Assembly (NCBI GenBank): GCA_030744095.1
Contig: JASLRF010000297.1
Location: 1 to 6,317 of the forward strand
Reading direction: 5' to 3'
Source of the DNA: Pirellulaceae bacterium
Lineage (GTDB): Bacteria > Planctomycetota > Planctomycetia > Pirellulales > Pirellulaceae
DNA length: 6,317 nt
Shown here: positions 4,650-6,317 of the stretch, piece by piece
How the letters are laid out: each line of letters opens with the position of its first letter
Numbering within the stretch: position 1 is the stretch's first letter
The notes under the pieces: generated by a model
What the model saw: only the letters and a program-made list of their open reading frames with translations
Told to the model about the DNA's origin: nothing
Database searches by the model: none
Made by a program: the position numbers and the translations under genes

Positions 4650-6317
4650 TCACCTTTCTTGCATCGCCATCCAGACCTTCGGAGGTGACATCGGCAACTC
4701 GCGGATTCGACACCCAGTCGCGCGGTGAATCGCGGCGGCCAGCGCGGCGGGTGGTGGCACGATGGAAACTTCACCGACGCCGCGCACGCCGTACGGATGA
4801 TCGGGGTTGGGCACTTCCACAATAATCGTGTCGATCATCGGCAGATCATAAGCGGTAGGCATGCGGTAGTCCAGGAAACTTGCGTTTCGCATGTGCCCTT
4901 GGTCGTCGTAGAAATATTCCTCGTTTAGTGCCCAACCGATCCCCTGGGCGGCACCGCCCTGCAGTTGGCCCTCGACATAGCTTGGGTGGATCGCTTTACC
5001 CGCATCCTGGACCGCAGTGTAACGTAAGATGGTGACCTTGCCGGTTTCCGGATCAACCTCGACATCCACGACGTGTGCGCCGAACGCATTGGTCGACACT
5101 TGCGGTGCCACACTGGCACGACCGACGATCGGCTCGCCGGCGTTGATCAGCTTGACAGCCAGTTCTTTGAACGACATCGCGTCGCCGTTCCGTCGGAAAA
5201 CACCGTTCTCGACCTTGATTTCGGCGGCGTCACATTCCCAGAGATCCGCAGCGCGGGCGATCATCTGTTTTTGAATGTCGAGCCCCGCATGATGGGCGGC
5301 CAAGCCAGTTGCGAACGTCACGCGGCTACCGCCCGTCACGTCCGTGTAACCAACGCTGTCAGTATCCCCGACCTGTGGCTGCACATCCTCCGCAGCAATG
5401 CCCAACGTCTCGGCCAGTTGCATGGCAATCGAAGCACGCGTGCCACCGATATCAGTCGACCCTTCCACCAGCGTGACGGTGCCGTCTGGATTGACGGCCG
5501 CAGTCGCACTGGACTGCATCCCGGCGTTAAACCAAAACCCGCAGGCCATCCCGCGGCCACGGTTGGGACCTTCCAGCGGCGCATTCCAATGATCGCTGTC
5601 ACGCGTCGCTTCCAACGTTTCCACCAGCCCAATTCGCGGAAAGACCGGACCATCAACGCGTCGCGTCCCTTCTATCGCGGCATTTCTCAGGCGAAATTCG
5701 ATGGGATCGATGTTCAGCTTGCAGGCAAGTTCGTCCATCACCGTTTCCATGGCCGTTGTCGCTTGAGTCGAGCCAGGAGCGCGATAGGCCTGCACTTTTG
5801 GTTTGTTGGCAACCACGTCATAGCCATCGACGACGGCGTTGGGAATGTCGTAGCAACTCAGTATGCACATACAGCCAGGGCCGATCATACCACCAGGAAA
5901 CGCGCCTGCGTCGTATGCGAGCCAAGCTTTGGCGGCGGTCAGTTTGCCTTCGTTGGTTGCTCCCAGCTTGACGCGTATGCAGGAACCCGGTGTCGGGCCC
6001 GTCGCCTCAAATACTTCGTCGCGGCGCATGGCAATTTTGACGGGCCGACCACATTTGCGGCTGAGCACTGCAGCGACGGGCTGTTCGAAGACCGCGACCT
6101 TGCCACCAAATCCACCACCGATTTCACAAGGGATTACCAACACCTGCGAAACTGGAATCTTCAATAGCTCGGCCACTTGTTGCCGCGCCACGAATGCCCC
6201 TTGTGTCGCAGTCCAGATTTTCAAGCGACCGTCTTCGTTCCACATCGCAATGGATACATGCGGTTCGATGTACCCCTGATGAATGGACGATGTCTTTAAT
6301 TCTCGTTCGATGACCAG
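4650..6317 (-). CDS. Xanthine dehydrogenase-family molybdopterin-binding large subunit (5' truncated by window edge)
   Basis: The minus-strand frame is open to base 6317 with no start required inside the window; 555 residues are visible, roughly the last three-quarters of a usual 750-780-residue subunit. Such subunits carry the Mo-cofactor and hydroxylate purines, N-heterocycles, aldehydes or (in reductive relatives such as HcrA) act on aryl-CoA. In visible numbering: HQGYIEPH (13-20), TQGAF (38-42), GGGFGGK (67-73), AYRAPG (177-182), GGTRAS (291-296), GDTD (317-320), TGGSR (328-332), QGGAAQGIG (453-461) and GVRGVGE (510-516), whose Glu516 is the expected catalytic base. All cofactor and active-site blocks present in this part look intact. 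The FLDYRMPTAYDLP and VPNPDHPYGVRG blocks are like those of separate-subunit enzymes (HcrA/CoxL/XdhA-type) rather than fused eukaryotic XDH. FeS and FAD subunits are presumably encoded off-window. Substrate is unknown. The stop TGA at 4650 is followed 23 nt later by the MoaD-like gene. Confidence 0.88.
   Translation of the reverse strand: MVIERELKTSSIHQGYIEPHVSIAMWNEDGRLKIWTATQGAFVARQQVAELLKIPVSQVLVIPCEIGGGFGGKVAVFEQPVAAVLSRKCGRPVKIAMRRDEVFEATGPTPGSCIRVKLGATNEGKLTAAKAWLAYDAGAFPGGMIGPGCMCILSCYDIPNAVVDGYDVVANKPKVQAYRAPGSTQATTAMETVMDELACKLNIDPIEFRLRNAAIEGTRRVDGPVFPRIGLVETLEATRDSDHWNAPLEGPNRGRGMACGFWFNAGMQSSATAAVNPDGTVTLVEGSTDIGGTRASIAMQLAETLGIAAEDVQPQVGDTDSVGYTDVTGGSRVTFATGLAAHHAGLDIQKQMIARAADLWECDAAEIKVENGVFRRNGDAMSFKELAVKLINAGEPIVGRASVAPQVSTNAFGAHVVDVEVDPETGKVTILRYTAVQDAGKAIHPSYVEGQLQGGAAQGIGWALNEEYFYDDQGHMRNASFLDYRMPTAYDLPMIDTIIVEVPNPDHPYGVRGVGEVSIVPPPAALAAAIHRATGCRIRELPMSPPKVWMAMQER

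Noticed and set aside
3718..4728. Long plus-strand open frame opposite the PLP enzyme and MoaD-like genes
   Set aside because: It is antisense to two genes with clear family motifs, and its translation has no recognisable domain and a composition (many His, Arg, Gln) typical of antisense frames.
5073..6167. Long plus-strand open frame opposite the Mo-hydroxylase gene
   Set aside because: The opposite strand carries all expected molybdenum-hydroxylase motifs; the translation of this frame is rich in Arg, His and Cys and shows no domain.

Overview
The window reads as ordinary, densely packed bacterial chromosome of moderately high G+C. It holds three genes on the plus strand (left part) and three on the minus strand (right part), and the two sets converge near 3235. 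Both edge genes are cut. I see no mobile element, CRISPR array, tRNA or rRNA. The permease architecture and the pairing of a Mo-hydroxylase with a DSD1-type PLP enzyme would fit a planctomycete (Pirellulales/Rhodopirellula-like), but that is an impression from protein style, not proof.

Plus strand, 1-3225. The 3' end of miaB (tRNA 2-methylthio-adenosine synthase; end of the radical-SAM domain plus TRAM domain) is followed after 60 nt by a 703-residue APC-superfamily permease. After a further 155 nt comes a 118-residue protein with one membrane helix and a charged, probably coiled-coil tail. The permease is the most unusual gene here. Between its last membrane helices it carries a roughly 100-residue, predicted extracytoplasmic segment resembling the flagellin/FliD 'IN' motif, and it ends in a roughly 125-residue cytoplasmic alpha/beta domain.

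Minus strand, 6317-3247. In transcription order there is the molybdenum-binding large subunit of a xanthine-dehydrogenase-family hydroxylase (5' end outside the window), an 86-residue MoaD/ThiS-like ubiquitin-fold protein ending in Gly-Gly-Gly, and a 366-residue fold-type III PLP enzyme of the D-threonine aldolase/DSD1 family. Gaps of 23 and 18 nt imply one operon. A reasonable reading is a small catabolic operon: the Mo enzyme hydroxylates a heterocycle, aldehyde or acyl-CoA, the MoaD-like protein supplies sulfur for cofactor or some other thiotransfer, and the PLP enzyme acts on a beta-hydroxy-D-amino acid. The actual substrates cannot be read from the sequence.

The convergent junction (3226-3246, 21 nt) is spanned by a perfect 7-bp inverted repeat whose two arms contain the TAG stop codons of the two facing genes.
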